Assembly (NCBI RefSeq): GCF_900149695.1
Contig: NZ_LT703003.1
Span: forward strand, 992,001 to 1,056,000
From: Anderseniella sp. Alg231-50
GTDB taxonomy: Bacteria > Pseudomonadota > Alphaproteobacteria > Rhizobiales > Aestuariivirgaceae
Direction of reading: 5' to 3'
DNA length: 64,000 nt
The translations under genes and the position numbers were made by a program. Under the pieces are notes generated by a model. That model searched no databases, was not told the origin of the DNA, and saw only the letters and a program-made list of their open reading frames with translations. Below, one piece after another: positions 35,514 to 44,953 of this stretch (positions within the stretch are counted from its first letter, which is position 1; each line of letters starts with the position of its first letter).

Positions 35514-36182
35514 TCATGCGGTCCTCTGGTCCATCGCTATCTTCTTGAAAATATGGACGAAATAAGACGTTGAAAACAACGGGACCAGGATATTCAGGAA
35601 CGGGACCAGGGCAAGACCGGCAGGCACCAGCCCCGCAGCCCAGACACGGCCTGCATTGATCTTCCTCAAATTTGCAGCCTGCCGTCTCGGCATATGCCGC
35701 ATGGCGACCATGGTGAAATATTCCCGTCCCAGCAGGTAGGCATTGGCCATCAGCATGATGGCCACACCGATACCGAAGAACACGGTTGGCAGCACCAGTA
35801 TGTTGACCGCCAGGACCAGCAATCCGAACTGCAGACCCATCAGGGCCGACGACCATGCGGACGGCGGATTGCCCTTGGGGTCGCCGGAATAATGGTGGAC
35901 TTCAACTATGTCTGCGGCGGTATCCAGAAACAGTCCGGCAAAGATTGCCGTTACCGGCGCCATCAGGAAGAAAAACACCACCAGCAGAACAAGACTTGCC
36001 GCGCCGGCAATAACCTCGTCGAGCCACGGCCAGGGCAATACCAGCAATGCCGCACTGCCGACCCATAACGCCGCCAGCACACCGACGAACACCAGCAGCG
36101 TCAATCCAATGGCCTTCCACAGGATCGAACGAAACTCAGGTGAAAGAACATCACGCATGGCACGGAATGTTGAGGCAATCAT
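35514..36182 (-). CDS. EI24-domain (CysZ-like) membrane protein
   Basis: 222-residue integral membrane protein of the EI24/CysZ superfamily. N-terminal amphipathic segment MIASTFRAMRDVLSPEFRSI, then four or more hydrophobic segments (LTLLVFVGVLAALWVG, ASLVLLVVFFFLMAPVTAIF, LLVLAVNILVLPTVFFGIG, LVPAGLALVPFLNILVPL). The NAYLLGREYFTMVAMRHM motif is characteristic. CysZ imports sulfate, but this group is not proven to. The start is the ATG at 36180-36182; the long upstream open stretch is not conserved. Convergent with nth (5 bp apart). Confidence 0.9.
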   Translation of the reverse strand: MIASTFRAMRDVLSPEFRSILWKAIGLTLLVFVGVLAALWVGSAALLVLPWPWLDEVIAGAASLVLLVVFFFLMAPVTAIFAGLFLDTAADIVEVHHYSGDPKGNPPSAWSSALMGLQFGLLVLAVNILVLPTVFFGIGVAIMLMANAYLLGREYFTMVAMRHMPRRQAANLRKINAGRVWAAGLVPAGLALVPFLNILVPLFSTSYFVHIFKKIAMDQRTA

Positions 36183-36323
36183 GTATCGGGTATCCAAAAT
36201 CAGATGCGGGTGTGTCTGGCAAATAAGAAGATCGCGCTGGCGATGCAAGTGCCGATTGCAACGCAGCAAGAAACTTGTGTATGCACTTGCGAGCTTTATC
36301 CCACCTGAATCAGGAACCCACCC

Positions 36324-37301
36324 ATGCCGCAGAAAAATGTAGATGTCCTTGGAATTGGCAACGCGATTGTCGATGTGATCGCCCGCCATGACGACGCATT
36401 TCTCGACGACAACGCCCTGGAAAAGGGTTCGATGCTGCTGATCGATGAAGATGGCGCCCTGTCCCTGTATGACAAGATCGGACCGGCCACCGAGATTTCC
36501 GGCGGGTCCGCTGCAAACACGATTGCAGGCGTTACCTCACTGGGCGGATCGGCCGGATACATCGGCAAGGTCGCGACCGACCAGATCGGTGATGTGTTCG
36601 CCCATGACATTCGCGCAGCCGGGGTAAGTTTCGACACACCTGCTCTCGATGGCGGACCGCAGACGGCGCGCTGTATCGTGATCGTGACGCCGGACGGGCA
36701 ACGAACCATGTCCACCTATCTGGGCGCCTGTGCCATGCTGGGTCCGGACGATGTCAGCGAAAACGAAGTGGCGTCCGCCACCATCACCTACCTGGAAGGC
36801 TATCTCTGGGACCGGCCCAACGCCAAGGATGCGTTCAGAAAGGCCGCACAACTGGCTTCGGAAAACCAGCGCCAGGTGGCTCTTACCCTGTCGGATTCGT
36901 TTTGCGTGGACCGGCATCGCGAAAGCTTCCTGTCCCTGATCCGCGACGGCGTCGATATCCTGTTCGCCAACGAGGCGGAAATCCTCTCGCTGTACGAAAC
37001 ATCAAGCCTGCAGGAGGCCATGTCGGCGGTGGCGCAGGATTGCTCGCTGGCGGCCATCACGCGGTCGGAAAAAGGCAGCGCCATTGTGAGCGGAAGCACG
37101 GTAACGGAAGTCGCCGCACAACCGGTCAGCCAGGTAGTGGATACCACCGGTGCCGGTGACCTGTACGCTTCCGGGTTTCTGTTCGGGCAGGCTCACAACA
37201 AACCGGTGGCAGAATGTGCCCGGCTTGGACATGTGGCAGCAGCTGAAATCATCTCGCATATCGGCGCGAGACCGCAGGTGGACCTCAGATCCCTGGTCTA
37301 G
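36324..37301 (+). CDS. PfkB-family carbohydrate/adenosine kinase
   Basis: 325-residue ribokinase-fold kinase. [16 protein letters not shown] near residue 60 is PfkB signature 1, and [16 protein letters not shown] near residue 275 is signature 2, with the catalytic Asp. The pattern ([19 protein letters not shown]) is that of the alphaproteobacterial genes annotated as adenosine kinase; substrate cannot be proven from sequence. Its stop overlaps the convergent coaA stop by 4 bp. Confidence 0.93.
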   Translation: MPQKNVDVLGIGNAIVDVIARHDDAFLDDNALEKGSMLLIDEDGALSLYDKIGPATEISGGSAANTIAGVTSLGGSAGYIGKVATDQIGDVFAHDIRAAGVSFDTPALDGGPQTARCIVIVTPDGQRTMSTYLGACAMLGPDDVSENEVASATITYLEGYLWDRPNAKDAFRKAAQLASENQRQVALTLSDSFCVDRHRESFLSLIRDGVDILFANEAEILSLYETSSLQEAMSAVAQDCSLAAITRSEKGSAIVSGSTVTEVAAQPVSQVVDTTGAGDLYASGFLFGQAHNKPVAECARLGHVAAAEIISHIGARPQVDLRSLV

Positions 37302-38257
37302 AGCTTGCGCAGGTAGACAGAATTGATCAGGTGATCCGGGCCCTTGCGCAATATCAGGTCGGCACGCTGTCGCGTCGGCAGCACATTTTCGCGCAAGTTT
37401 GCCAGGTTGACGGTTTCCCAGATGCGGGTGGCGGTTTCCTGGGCTTCCACATCCGACAGTTTCGAATACCTGTGAAAGTATGACTTGGGATCCGCAAATG
37501 CGGTTTCACGAAACGAGAAGAACCTGTTGACGTACCAGGTGCGCAAATCGTTTTCATCGGCATCGATGAAGATCGAGAAGTCAAAATAGTCCGACACGTA
37601 CGGTATGGCCTTGCCGTCACGTGGTGGCCGGCCTGTCTGCAATACGTTGAGACCCTCGACAATCAGTATGTCCGGCTGGTCAATGGTAATGTGCTTGCCC
37701 GGTTCAATGTCATAGCTGAAGTGCGAGTAGACCGGTGCGCGCACATTGTGGTTGCCGGCCTTGATGTCCGACAGGAACTTCAAGAGAACAGGCAGGTCAT
37801 AGCTTTCGGGAAAGCCTTTACGGTTCATCAGGCCTTCACGTTCCAGCACGGCATTGGGCAGCAGAAACCCGTCTGTCGGCAGGAGCGCCACTTTCGGATG
37901 ATTGGGCCAGCGCGCCAGCAGCCCGCGCAGGATCCTGGCGGTCGTGCTCTTGCCGCCGGCCACACTGCCGGCAATGCCGATAATATAGGGAACCTTGTGA
38001 TTGTTGCCGCCGAGAAAGTTCTGCGTCACCGAAAACAGGTCCTGGCTGGCCGCGACATAGAGGTTCAGCAAGCGCGACAACGGCAGGTAGATGGCCACCA
38101 CTTCATCCAGGTTCACGCGATCATTTACACCGCGCAGTTCCTCGACCTCGGCAGCCGTCAGGGTCAGCGGCGTATCGGCGCGGAGTTTCGCCCATTCGGT
38201 TCGTGTAAAGATCCGATACGGAGAAAGCCGTGATGTGTTCTGATCCATGGCAATCAT
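37298..38257 (-). CDS. coaA: Type I pantothenate kinase
   Basis: First step of coenzyme A synthesis, phosphorylating pantothenate. 319 aa. P-loop [14 protein letters not shown] near residue 100; [36 protein letters not shown] and [12 protein letters not shown] are typical of CoaA. An alternative start three codons in ([11 protein letters not shown]) is equally plausible. It follows hisE by 1 bp as the last gene of the his operon, which is the usual Hyphomicrobiales arrangement. Confidence 0.96.
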   Translation of the reverse strand: MIAMDQNTSRLSPYRIFTRTEWAKLRADTPLTLTAAEVEELRGVNDRVNLDEVVAIYLPLSRLLNLYVAASQDLFSVTQNFLGGNNHKVPYIIGIAGSVAGGKSTTARILRGLLARWPNHPKVALLPTDGFLLPNAVLEREGLMNRKGFPESYDLPVLLKFLSDIKAGNHNVRAPVYSHFSYDIEPGKHITIDQPDILIVEGLNVLQTGRPPRDGKAIPYVSDYFDFSIFIDADENDLRTWYVNRFFSFRETAFADPKSYFHRYSKLSDVEAQETATRIWETVNLANLRENVLPTRQRADLILRKGPDHLINSVYLRKL

Positions 38258-38258
38258 A

Positions 38259-38603
38259 TCAACCCGGATTGCGGGATGCCTTTTCTTCCAGACCGCTTTG
38301 CGAGAACCGGCTATCCAGTTCGTCCATCACCTGTTCCAGCGAAATGCCCGTCGCCTTCAAGAGCACGAGCATATGATACACCACATCGGCTGCTTCCGCT
38401 GTTGTGTGATTTGCATCCCTGCCTTGCGATGCAAGTATCAGTTCAATGGCTTCTTCACCGAATTTGCGGGCGCATTTTTCCGGTCCGGCGGCCAGCAGTC
38501 CCGCAGTGTAGGAGTTTTCTCCATCGGCCGCAGCAGCCCGTGACGCAATGATTGCCTCCAGGCGGGCCAGTGTCTGCAACTTGTCCAGCGTCTGCATTGT
38601 CAT
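38259..38603 (-). CDS. hisE: Phosphoribosyl-ATP pyrophosphatase
   Basis: Second step of histidine synthesis (PR-ATP to PR-AMP). 114 aa, an all-alpha MazG-like fold: [25 protein letters not shown], read as SYT...KFGEEA, carries the metal-binding glutamates, and [13 protein letters not shown] the acidic partners. Separate from HisI, which is not in the window. Lies between hisF (21 bp) and coaA. Confidence 0.95.
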   Translation of the reverse strand: MTMQTLDKLQTLARLEAIIASRAAAADGENSYTAGLLAAGPEKCARKFGEEAIELILASQGRDANHTTAEAADVVYHMLVLLKATGISLEQVMDELDSRFSQSGLEEKASRNPG

Positions 38604-38624
38604 CTCCAGTTCCCGTGCGGGCGT

Positions 38625-39398
38625 CTATGCCAGTCGCACCGGCACTCCCTGTTGTGCCATGAATTGCTTGGCTTCGGAAATCGTGTGGGTTCCGAAATGA
38701 AAAATCGAGGCGGCAAGCACGGCACTGGCCTCGGCCTGCTTGATGCCGTCAACCAGATGCTGCAGGGATCCGACACCGCCGGACGCGATAACCGGCACAT
38801 TGACGGCACGCGACACGGCCCGGGTGAGTTCGATGTCAAATCCGTCACCGGTGCCGTCCCGGTCCATCGAGGTCAGCAGGATCTCGCCGGCGCCCAGCGC
38901 GACCACTTTGCGGCAAAACTCAATCGCATCGATGCCGGTCGGTTCGCGCCCGCCATGGGTGAAGATTTCCCAGCGCAGCGGTTCGTCGTCGGCGCTCACC
39001 CGTTTGGCATCAACGGCCACTACAATGCACTGCGAGCCGAACTTGCGGGCTGCTTCGGCGACAAAATCCGGATCCTTCACCGCCGCGGTGTTGATCGACA
39101 CCTTGTCGGCGCCGGCCAGCAGCAGTTTGCGGATGTCATCGGTTGTACGAACACCGCCGCCCACGGTCAGCGGCATGAAACACTGTTCAGCGGTCTGCCG
39201 CACAACATCAAAAATAATGCTCCGGTTTTCATGGCTGGCGGTGATGTCCAGAAAACACAATTCATCGGCGCCGGCCGCGTCGTAGGCCCTGGCGATCTGC
39301 ACCGGATCGCCGGCATCGCGCAGATCGACAAAATTGACCCCTTTGACAACCCGGCCGTCCTTCACGTCGAGGCAGGGGATAATGCGGGCCTTAAGCAT
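38625..39398 (-). CDS. hisF: Imidazole glycerol phosphate synthase, cyclase subunit
   Basis: TIM-barrel cyclase subunit that works with HisH to make IGP and AICAR. 257 aa. Catalytic Asp in [15 protein letters not shown] and Asp in [10 protein letters not shown]; phosphate loops VGGGVRT and ASGGVGSL. The ATG at 39396-39398 ([11 protein letters not shown]) overlaps the hisA stop by 8 bp; a GTG three codons upstream is possible. Confidence 0.97.
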   Translation of the reverse strand: MLKARIIPCLDVKDGRVVKGVNFVDLRDAGDPVQIARAYDAAGADELCFLDITASHENRSIIFDVVRQTAEQCFMPLTVGGGVRTTDDIRKLLLAGADKVSINTAAVKDPDFVAEAARKFGSQCIVVAVDAKRVSADDEPLRWEIFTHGGREPTGIDAIEFCRKVVALGAGEILLTSMDRDGTGDGFDIELTRAVSRAVNVPVIASGGVGSLQHLVDGIKQAEASAVLAASIFHFGTHTISEAKQFMAQQGVPVRLA

Positions 39399-40128
39399 GA
39401 GCTGCACCTTTCAGGGTCTGCAATGCCAGTGCAGGGTCAATGCGGCCGTCATACAAGGCACGCCCGCTGATCGCGCCTTCCAGCACGGCACAATCTTCCT
39501 GTGTCAAACGGTTGATATCTTCCATGGACGCCAATCCACCGCTGGCAATGACCGGAATGCTGGTTGCGGCCGCCAGTTCCAGCGTGGACGTTATGTTCAA
39601 ACCAGCCAGAATGCCGTCACGATCGATGTCGGTGTAGATGATGGCGGCAACACCGGCGTCCTCAAACTTGGACGCCAGGTCGAGAACACTCAAGGTGGAA
39701 CTTTCCGCCCAGCCCTCAACCGCGACGTGACCACCCTTGGCGTCAATACCGACCGCAACGCGTCCGGGAAATTCCCTGCAGGCCCGACGCACCAGTTCAG
39801 GATCACGAACCGCGAGCGTGCCCAGAATGACCCGGGCAATACCCTTGTCAAGCCAGCCGGCAATCGCATCCAGATCACGGATGCCGCCGCCAAGCTGAAC
39901 CGGAATGGAAACGGCGTCCAATATCGCCTCAACGGCGTCACCGTTGACCGAGGTGCCGGCAAAAGCACCGTTAAGGTCCACCAGATGCAGGTATTCGAAC
40001 CCTTGCGCCTGGAACGTCCGGGCCTGGGCGGCGGGATCGTCGGCAAATACCGTCGCCTGTTCCATATCGCCCAGTTTCAGGCGGACACACTGGCCATCCT
40101 TGAGGTCAATCGCAGGAAAAAGAATCAT
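39391..40128 (-). CDS. hisA: ProFAR isomerase HisA
   Basis: 1-(5-phosphoribosyl)-5-[(5-phosphoribosylamino)methylideneamino]imidazole-4-carboxamide isomerase, a TIM barrel. 245 aa. Catalytic Asp in [14 protein letters not shown] and Asp in [12 protein letters not shown]; phosphate-binding QLGGGIRD and ASGGLASM. Between hisH (15 bp) and hisF (8-bp overlap). Confidence 0.97.
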   Translation of the reverse strand: MILFPAIDLKDGQCVRLKLGDMEQATVFADDPAAQARTFQAQGFEYLHLVDLNGAFAGTSVNGDAVEAILDAVSIPVQLGGGIRDLDAIAGWLDKGIARVILGTLAVRDPELVRRACREFPGRVAVGIDAKGGHVAVEGWAESSTLSVLDLASKFEDAGVAAIIYTDIDRDGILAGLNITSTLELAAATSIPVIASGGLASMEDINRLTQEDCAVLEGAISGRALYDGRIDPALALQTLKGAAHA

Positions 40129-40143
40129 CGATCAGGTGTTCCT

Positions 40144-40794
40144 CTAAGGAGCCCAGGTGAGAAAATTGGAGATAAAGGCCAGGCCAAGCGTCTGGCTCTT
40201 TTCCGGATGGAACTGCGTTCCCGCCATATTGCCGTTTGCAACCACTGCCGTGATCGGCTCTCCGTACCGGGCTGTCGCAACAACATCCGCATCCTTGTCG
40301 GCGCGCAGGTGGTAGGAATGCACGAAATAGGCGTGCTGGCCGCCGGAGCCGGTTTCGATACCGCTCAACAGCGCGTGCGGTTGCGTAACATCCAGCGTGT
40401 TCCAGCCCATGTGCGGAATCTTGAGGTCGGCGTCGCCAACGTCAATCCGGTCAACCTCGCCCTTTATCCAGCCGAAACCCGGTGTCACAGTATGTTCAAG
40501 ACCGCGCGTGGCCATCAACTGCATGCCGACGCAAATCCCAAGGAAGGGCCGGGCTCTAGCGGTGCAGTGTTCCTCAATGGCCTGCCACATGCCGTCAATG
40601 GCATGAATGCCGTCGTGGCAATCGCGGTAGGCGCCGACGCCCGGCAGCACTACCCTGTCGGCACCGGCCAGTTGTTCCGGTGTGTCAACCAGTTCAATGC
40701 TGGCAGAGTTATCAAGCGTAGACGCTGCCCGCTCGAACGACTTCTGGGCCGAGCGCAGGTTACCTGAGCCGTAATCAATGATAGCAACCCGCAT
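40144..40794 (-). CDS. hisH: Imidazole glycerol phosphate synthase, glutaminase subunit
   Basis: Class I glutamine amidotransferase feeding ammonia to HisF. 216 aa. Nucleophile Cys in LGICVGMQLM; His and Glu of the triad in TQFHPEKSQ. N-terminal IIDYGSGNLRSAQKSFERA is typical. It lies 7 bp after the DUF2628 gene in the same operon. Confidence 0.97.
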   Translation of the reverse strand: MRVAIIDYGSGNLRSAQKSFERAASTLDNSASIELVDTPEQLAGADRVVLPGVGAYRDCHDGIHAIDGMWQAIEEHCTARARPFLGICVGMQLMATRGLEHTVTPGFGWIKGEVDRIDVGDADLKIPHMGWNTLDVTQPHALLSGIETGSGGQHAYFVHSYHLRADKDADVVATARYGEPITAVVANGNMAGTQFHPEKSQTLGLAFISNFLTWAP

Positions 40795-40801
40795 GCCTCA
40801 T

Positions 40802-41200
40802 CTATCCGTTCTGATCTGAAAGCCGTGCAGTGAAAAACCGGTAGGAAGCTTCTTCTCCGTTGCCAGCGACAATATCGGCAACTTCTTCGAAGCCCCGTTT
40901 GGCCAGCGCCCGGCGCCGGAAATTGTTGCCTTCAAGACCGGCAAACAGATTGACCAGAATGCCCATGCCGCTGGTCAGGTTGTCAGGCCAGGAAAATGCA
41001 TATCCGGCCAGCACAACCAGGCCGACTGCGACCAGGTAGCCGACAAGCGGCAACCACAGGCGATGCCACAACATCCAGAAAAACGGTATGAAGAACGCTG
41101 GCCAGGAAAACCCGTCCTTGACGAAGACAACGCCCTTGGTGTCTTCCGCGTGGTCCTGTTGCGGCGGGTCCTGTTTACTGTGGGCAGTATAAGTCAGCAT
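40802..41200 (-). CDS. DUF2628 membrane protein within the his operon
   Basis: 132-residue protein of the DUF2628 family. A cytoplasmic N-terminus precedes FVKDGFSWPAFFIPFFWMLW and hydrophobic WLPLVGYLVAVGLVVLAGYA, then GLEGNNFRRRALAKRGFEEV, the conserved motif of the family. Function unknown. The start is the ATG at 41198-41200 (MLTYTAHSKQD); the frame is open upstream but inside hisB. It sits between hisB and hisH with 4- and 7-bp gaps, a placement shared by many Hyphomicrobiales. Confidence 0.88.
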   Translation of the reverse strand: MLTYTAHSKQDPPQQDHAEDTKGVVFVKDGFSWPAFFIPFFWMLWHRLWLPLVGYLVAVGLVVLAGYAFSWPDNLTSGMGILVNLFAGLEGNNFRRRALAKRGFEEVADIVAGNGEEASYRFFTARLSDQNG

Positions 41201-41204
41201 GGCA

Positions 41205-41804
41205 TCACTCTTCTCCGCCCAGCGTTCCCTTGGTCGAAGGAACAACGTCGGGCATGCGCGGGTCAATTTCAAGGCAGTCCCGCAGCGCACGCGCAACAGC
41301 CTTGAAGCAGCTTTCCGCAATATGGTGATTGTTGACACCATACAGGGTTTCAACGTGCAAGGTCATACCGGCATTGTGGGCAAAAGCCTGGAAGAACTCG
41401 CGGAACAGTTCGGTGTCCACTTCGCCGACCTTGTCGGCGCTGAACTCGGTACGCCATACCAGAAACGGCCTGCCAGAGACATCGATGCTGGCGCGTGACA
41501 GTGCCTCGTCCATAGCCAGATAGCAGTGGCCATACCGGCGGATACCGCGGCGGTCGCCCAAAGCCTTCGATATGGCCTGGCCCAGCGCAATACCGGTATC
41601 TTCGGCGGTGTGATGCATGTCGATATGCAGGTCACCGACAGTCTTGATGGTCATATCGATCAACGAATGACGCGACAGCTGGTCGAGCATGTGATCGAGA
41701 AAGCCTATGCCGGTCGCAATCGAACGTTTACCGGTTCCATCAAGGTTAACCTCAACGCTGACATCGGTCTCATTGGTCTTGCGTGCTATACTGGCTTTTC
41801 GCAT
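41205..41804 (-). CDS. hisB: Imidazoleglycerol-phosphate dehydratase
   Basis: Monofunctional IGP dehydratase, 199 aa. Metal-binding His motifs [17 protein letters not shown] and [12 protein letters not shown], plus [13 protein letters not shown], are all present. It is the first gene of hisB-DUF2628-hisH-hisA-hisF-hisE-coaA and diverges from hslV across 158 bp. Confidence 0.97.
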   Translation of the reverse strand: MRKASIARKTNETDVSVEVNLDGTGKRSIATGIGFLDHMLDQLSRHSLIDMTIKTVGDLHIDMHHTAEDTGIALGQAISKALGDRRGIRRYGHCYLAMDEALSRASIDVSGRPFLVWRTEFSADKVGEVDTELFREFFQAFAHNAGMTLHVETLYGVNNHHIAESCFKAVARALRDCLEIDPRMPDVVPSTKGTLGGEE

Positions 41805-41882
41805 GGTTAACTTCCGTCGTGGTGCGCCTGTTCGCGCTGACTTTTAGCAGGCTGCGACAGCGACGCAAGGCCCCAACCATGG

Positions 41883-41911
41883 CTTGATTAACCGGGCAGG
41901 GTCTTTTATTG
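41883..41911 (+). promoter_or_regulatory. Possible heat-shock promoter of hslVU
   Basis: CTTGAT (41883-41888), a 17-bp spacer and TTATTG. The -35 matches the RpoH type seen before dnaK, but the -10 is weak. It lies about 50 bp before the hslV start. Suggestive only. Confidence 0.3.
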
Positions 41912-41962
41912 GCCATAAGCAGTTCCCAGATAACTACCAGACATGCAACTGAAAGTTGATTT

Positions 41963-42523
41963 ATGACACATAACACTGATGCCAGCCTGTGGCATGGAAC
42001 CACAATTGTTACCGTCCGCAAGGGCGATTTGGTGGTGGTTGCCGGCGACGGCCAGGTCAGCCTGTCCAACACGGTGATCAAGTCAAATGCCCGCAAGGTG
42101 CGGCCATTGGGCAAGGGAGACGTCATTGCCGGGTTTGCCGGTGCAACGGCCGATGCCATGACGTTGTTCGAACGGCTTGAGGCCAAACTCGAACAGTACC
42201 CCAACCAGTTGACCAGGGCGTGCGTGGAACTGGCCAAGGACTGGCGTACCGACAGGTATCTGCGCCGGCTGGAAGCCATGATGATCGTCGCTGACCGGGA
42301 AACCAGCCTGGTGCTCACCGGTACCGGCGACGTGCTTGAACCGGAAAACGGCATCATCGCTATCGGCTCCGGCGGCAATTATGCCCTGGCCGCCGCACGC
42401 GCGCTTGCAGACAGCGACATGGATGCCGAACAAATTGCCCGGCGGGCCATGAAAATTGCTGCCGATATTTGTGTTTTCACCAATGAAAACGTGACGGTCG
42501 AGACACTCGGCAAAGACAAGTAG
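41963..42523 (+). CDS. hslV: ATP-dependent protease subunit HslV
   Basis: Proteasome-like Thr protease of the HslUV (ClpYQ) complex. 186 aa. Processing after WHG would expose the catalytic Thr of [20 protein letters not shown]. Other conserved parts are [17 protein letters not shown] and [15 protein letters not shown]. It is 14 bp upstream of hslU, its ATPase partner. Confidence 0.97.
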   Translation: MTHNTDASLWHGTTIVTVRKGDLVVVAGDGQVSLSNTVIKSNARKVRPLGKGDVIAGFAGATADAMTLFERLEAKLEQYPNQLTRACVELAKDWRTDRYLRRLEAMMIVADRETSLVLTGTGDVLEPENGIIAIGSGGNYALAAARALADSDMDAEQIARRAMKIAADICVFTNENVTVETLGKDK

Positions 42524-42537
42524 GAAATTTCAACACC

Positions 42538-43845
42538 ATGACTGACTTCTCTCCACGCGAGATCGTATCGGAGCTTGACCGGCATATTGTCGGTCAGCAG
42601 GACGCAAAGCGCATGGTTGCCATCGCGTTGCGCAATCGCTGGCGCCGCAAGCAGCTAGATGCCGACCTGCGCGACGAAGTAATGCCGAAGAACATTCTGA
42701 TGATCGGCCCTACCGGCGTCGGCAAGACCGAGATTGCAAGACGCCTGGCAAAGCTGGCCAATGCGCCGTTCATCAAGGTGGAGGCCACCAAGTTTACCGA
42801 AGTGGGCTATGTCGGCCGCGACGTTGAACAGATTGTCCGTGACCTTGTTGAAGTCGGCATCGGCCTTGCACGCGAAACACGGCGCAAGGATGTTGAGGCA
42901 AACGCCCAGGCCAACGCTGAAAACCGGGTGCTTGATGCACTGGTGGGACCGAATGCCTCAAAGGGCACGCGCGACAGTTTCCGGGCCAAACTGCGCAGCG
43001 GCGAGCTGGACGACAAGGAAATCGAGCTCGAGGTCGTCGACAACAGTTCCGGCATGCCGACAATGGACATCCCCGGCATGCCGGGTTCATCGGTCGGCAT
43101 GGTCAATCTTTCCGACATGCTGGGCAAGGCACTGGGTGGACGGACCAAAACCCGGCGTACTACCGTACGTGAAAGCCATGACATCCTGATGCCGGAAGAA
43201 TCCGACAAGCTCATTGACCAGGAGCAGATCACCAGTGAGGCCATCGAAGCCGTTGAGAACAACGGCATCGTGTTCCTGGACGAGATCGACAAGGTCACGG
43301 CCAGGGCAGACCGGCAGGGAGCGGATGTCAGTCGCGAAGGGGTGCAGCGCGATCTGCTGCCACTCATTGAAGGCACTACCGTCAGCACCAAGCACGGGCC
43401 GGTCAAGACCGACCATATCCTGTTCATCGCCTCAGGCGCGTTTCATGTCGCCAAGCCGTCTGACCTGCTGCCGGAACTGCAGGGCAGGCTGCCGATCCGG
43501 GTGGAACTGAAGGCGCTGAACCGCGATGATTTCGTGCGCATTCTGGTGGAACCCGAGGCTAGCCTGGTCAAACAGTACATTGCGCTGATGGCCACGGAAA
43601 ACCTGACCCTGGAAGTCAGCGATGACGGGGTGGAGGCACTGGCCGACATCGCGGCGGAAGTAAACTCGTCAGTGGAAAACATCGGTGCACGCCGCCTGCA
43701 GACGATCATGGAACGGGTGCTTGAAGAGATAAGCTACACGGCCACCGACCGGGGTGGAGAGACCGTCGTTCTTGATCGCGCCTTTGTCGAAAAGAACATC
43801 GGCGATCTGGCCCGCGACACGGATTTGTCGAAGTTTATTCTCTAG
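42538..43845 (+). CDS. hslU: ATP-dependent protease ATPase subunit HslU
   Basis: AAA+ unfoldase feeding HslV. 435 aa. Walker A GPTGVGKT (57-64), an I-domain insertion (about 105-240) containing the [12 protein letters not shown] loop, Walker [11 protein letters not shown], and sensor-2 [18 protein letters not shown]. The C-terminal DLSKFIL is the tail that docks into HslV. The TAG stop lies in the CTAG end of repeat copy G. Confidence 0.98.
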   Translation: MTDFSPREIVSELDRHIVGQQDAKRMVAIALRNRWRRKQLDADLRDEVMPKNILMIGPTGVGKTEIARRLAKLANAPFIKVEATKFTEVGYVGRDVEQIVRDLVEVGIGLARETRRKDVEANAQANAENRVLDALVGPNASKGTRDSFRAKLRSGELDDKEIELEVVDNSSGMPTMDIPGMPGSSVGMVNLSDMLGKALGGRTKTRRTTVRESHDILMPEESDKLIDQEQITSEAIEAVENNGIVFLDEIDKVTARADRQGADVSREGVQRDLLPLIEGTTVSTKHGPVKTDHILFIASGAFHVAKPSDLLPELQGRLPIRVELKALNRDDFVRILVEPEASLVKQYIALMATENLTLEVSDDGVEALADIAAEVNSSVENIGARRLQTIMERVLEEISYTATDRGGETVVLDRAFVEKNIGDLARDTDLSKFIL

Positions 43846-43947
43846 AACAACATGGGTTCAATTGAACCCATAAAGTTGCTCCAGCACTTTGGAAGCGATC
43901 AGTTTCATGGTTTTTGATTGCTTCAATCAATAACCATACTGATCTAG
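43842..43947. repeat. Double-hairpin intergenic repeat, copy G (complete)
   Basis: Hairpin 1: GAACAAC (43845-43851)/GTTGCTC (43875-43881), one mismatch, around the perfect ATGGGTTCA/TGAACCCAT. Hairpin 2: GATCAGT (43897-43903)/ACTGATC (43938-43944) around TGATTG/CAATCA. Both ends are CTAG; they form the stop codons of hslU (43843-43845) and of the convergent XRE gene (43944-43946). Confidence 0.92.
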
Positions 43948-44318
43948 GATTTTTCGTCTGAGGGATCGGCCTGGTCGAGCAATAGCAAATGCCGTTGCAG
44001 GTCGTCTTCGCTCAGCCGCGAAATGCTGTCTGCAAGACGGTTGGCGAGCTCGGTTGCCCTGGGCGACAGGCCGGATGTGTCAATGACGGCACGCGGGTGT
44101 GACAGGCGCGCCAGTTCGGCAATATCTTCCGCCTCGTCCCAGATGATGTTGAAATAGGCAATGATACGCTGAACCAGGTACCAGCTGGGCAGGCCGCGCT
44201 TGCCGTTTTCAAGTGCCGACAGATACGGCGCACTGACACCGATGGCCTGCGCCATCTGCTTCATGGTGACGCCGCGTTCTTTTCGCAAGGCGCGAATCTT
44301 TTGTCCAAACGGCGTCAT
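43944..44318 (-). CDS. XRE-family HTH transcriptional regulator
   Basis: 124-residue Cro/C1-type regulator. The HTH covers residues 3-60 (GQKIRALRKERGVTMKQMAQ, GVSAPYLSALENGKRGLPS). The C-terminal half is helical and acidic. Targets unknown. It overlaps the smr stop by 4 bp, so it belongs to a Tim44-mltA-smr-XRE unit, and this pairing recurs in Hyphomicrobiales. The stop codon lies in the end of repeat copy G. Confidence 0.92.
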   Translation of the reverse strand: MTPFGQKIRALRKERGVTMKQMAQAIGVSAPYLSALENGKRGLPSWYLVQRIIAYFNIIWDEAEDIAELARLSHPRAVIDTSGLSPRATELANRLADSISRLSEDDLQRHLLLLDQADPSDEKS

Positions 44319-44953
44319 GACCGGCCAGCCTTCCGCTTCAGGCGGACATAAAAAGCACCGCCGCCGCCGTGGCGTGGATGCGCCGGCTGAAACCCGACAA
44401 TGTGGGATGAAAATTCCCGCTGCTGCATCCAGCGTGGAAACTCGGCTCGCAACCGCCCCTGACGTTCCGGCGCCTGAAAGACGTCCGCCGAATGCAATGT
44501 ATGCCGGGTGAACGGAGATGCACCCTTGCCGGTAATGACCAGCACATTACGATCACCACGCTCACGCGATGACTGCAAAAACCCCAACAGCGCCATCCGC
44601 GCCCGCTCCACGGAGTGACCGTGCAAATCCAGTCGCGCATCAATATCGACATTGCCGCGCGACAGTTTCTGTTTGTGCCGCCTGTCCAGGTTGTTGTGCA
44701 ATTGCGACTGAATTGCCTGCCTGGCAATGGCGCGGGCGGCCTTGCGGACCGGATCTGCGGGTTTGGATACAGGCTTTCCGGTTCGCTCATATTGTGCAAC
44801 CGGTAGTGCCGGCTTGGCTTCCGTCACCGGCCTTACATAGGGCAGTCTGTTGAGTGGCTTGACGGTCCGGGTAACCTGTTCCCAGACCTCGTGATCATCG
44901 TCTCTCAACTGGCCGGCGCGGGAGCCGTGTGTGGTCCTGCCGGATTTTTTCAT
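44315..44953 (-). CDS. Smr/MutS2-domain protein
   Basis: 212-residue protein with a basic, disordered N-terminal ~100 residues and a C-terminal Smr domain (DIDARLDLHGHSVERARMAL, LVITGKG, GGGGAFYVRLKR). Smr domains often nick or cut nucleic acids and appear in ribosome rescue (SmrB); LDLHG and the GKG loop are intact. The actual substrate is unknown. 4-bp overlaps with both mltA and the XRE gene. Confidence 0.92.
   Translation of the reverse strand: MKKSGRTTHGSRAGQLRDDDHEVWEQVTRTVKPLNRLPYVRPVTEAKPALPVAQYERTGKPVSKPADPVRKAARAIARQAIQSQLHNNLDRRHKQKLSRGNVDIDARLDLHGHSVERARMALLGFLQSSRERGDRNVLVITGKGASPFTRHTLHSADVFQAPERQGRLRAEFPRWMQQREFSSHIVGFQPAHPRHGGGGAFYVRLKRKAGRS

Noticed and set aside
39334-40767. 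477-residue open frame antisense to hisA/hisH
   Set aside because: It runs across two well-supported genes on the other strand and has no family signature.
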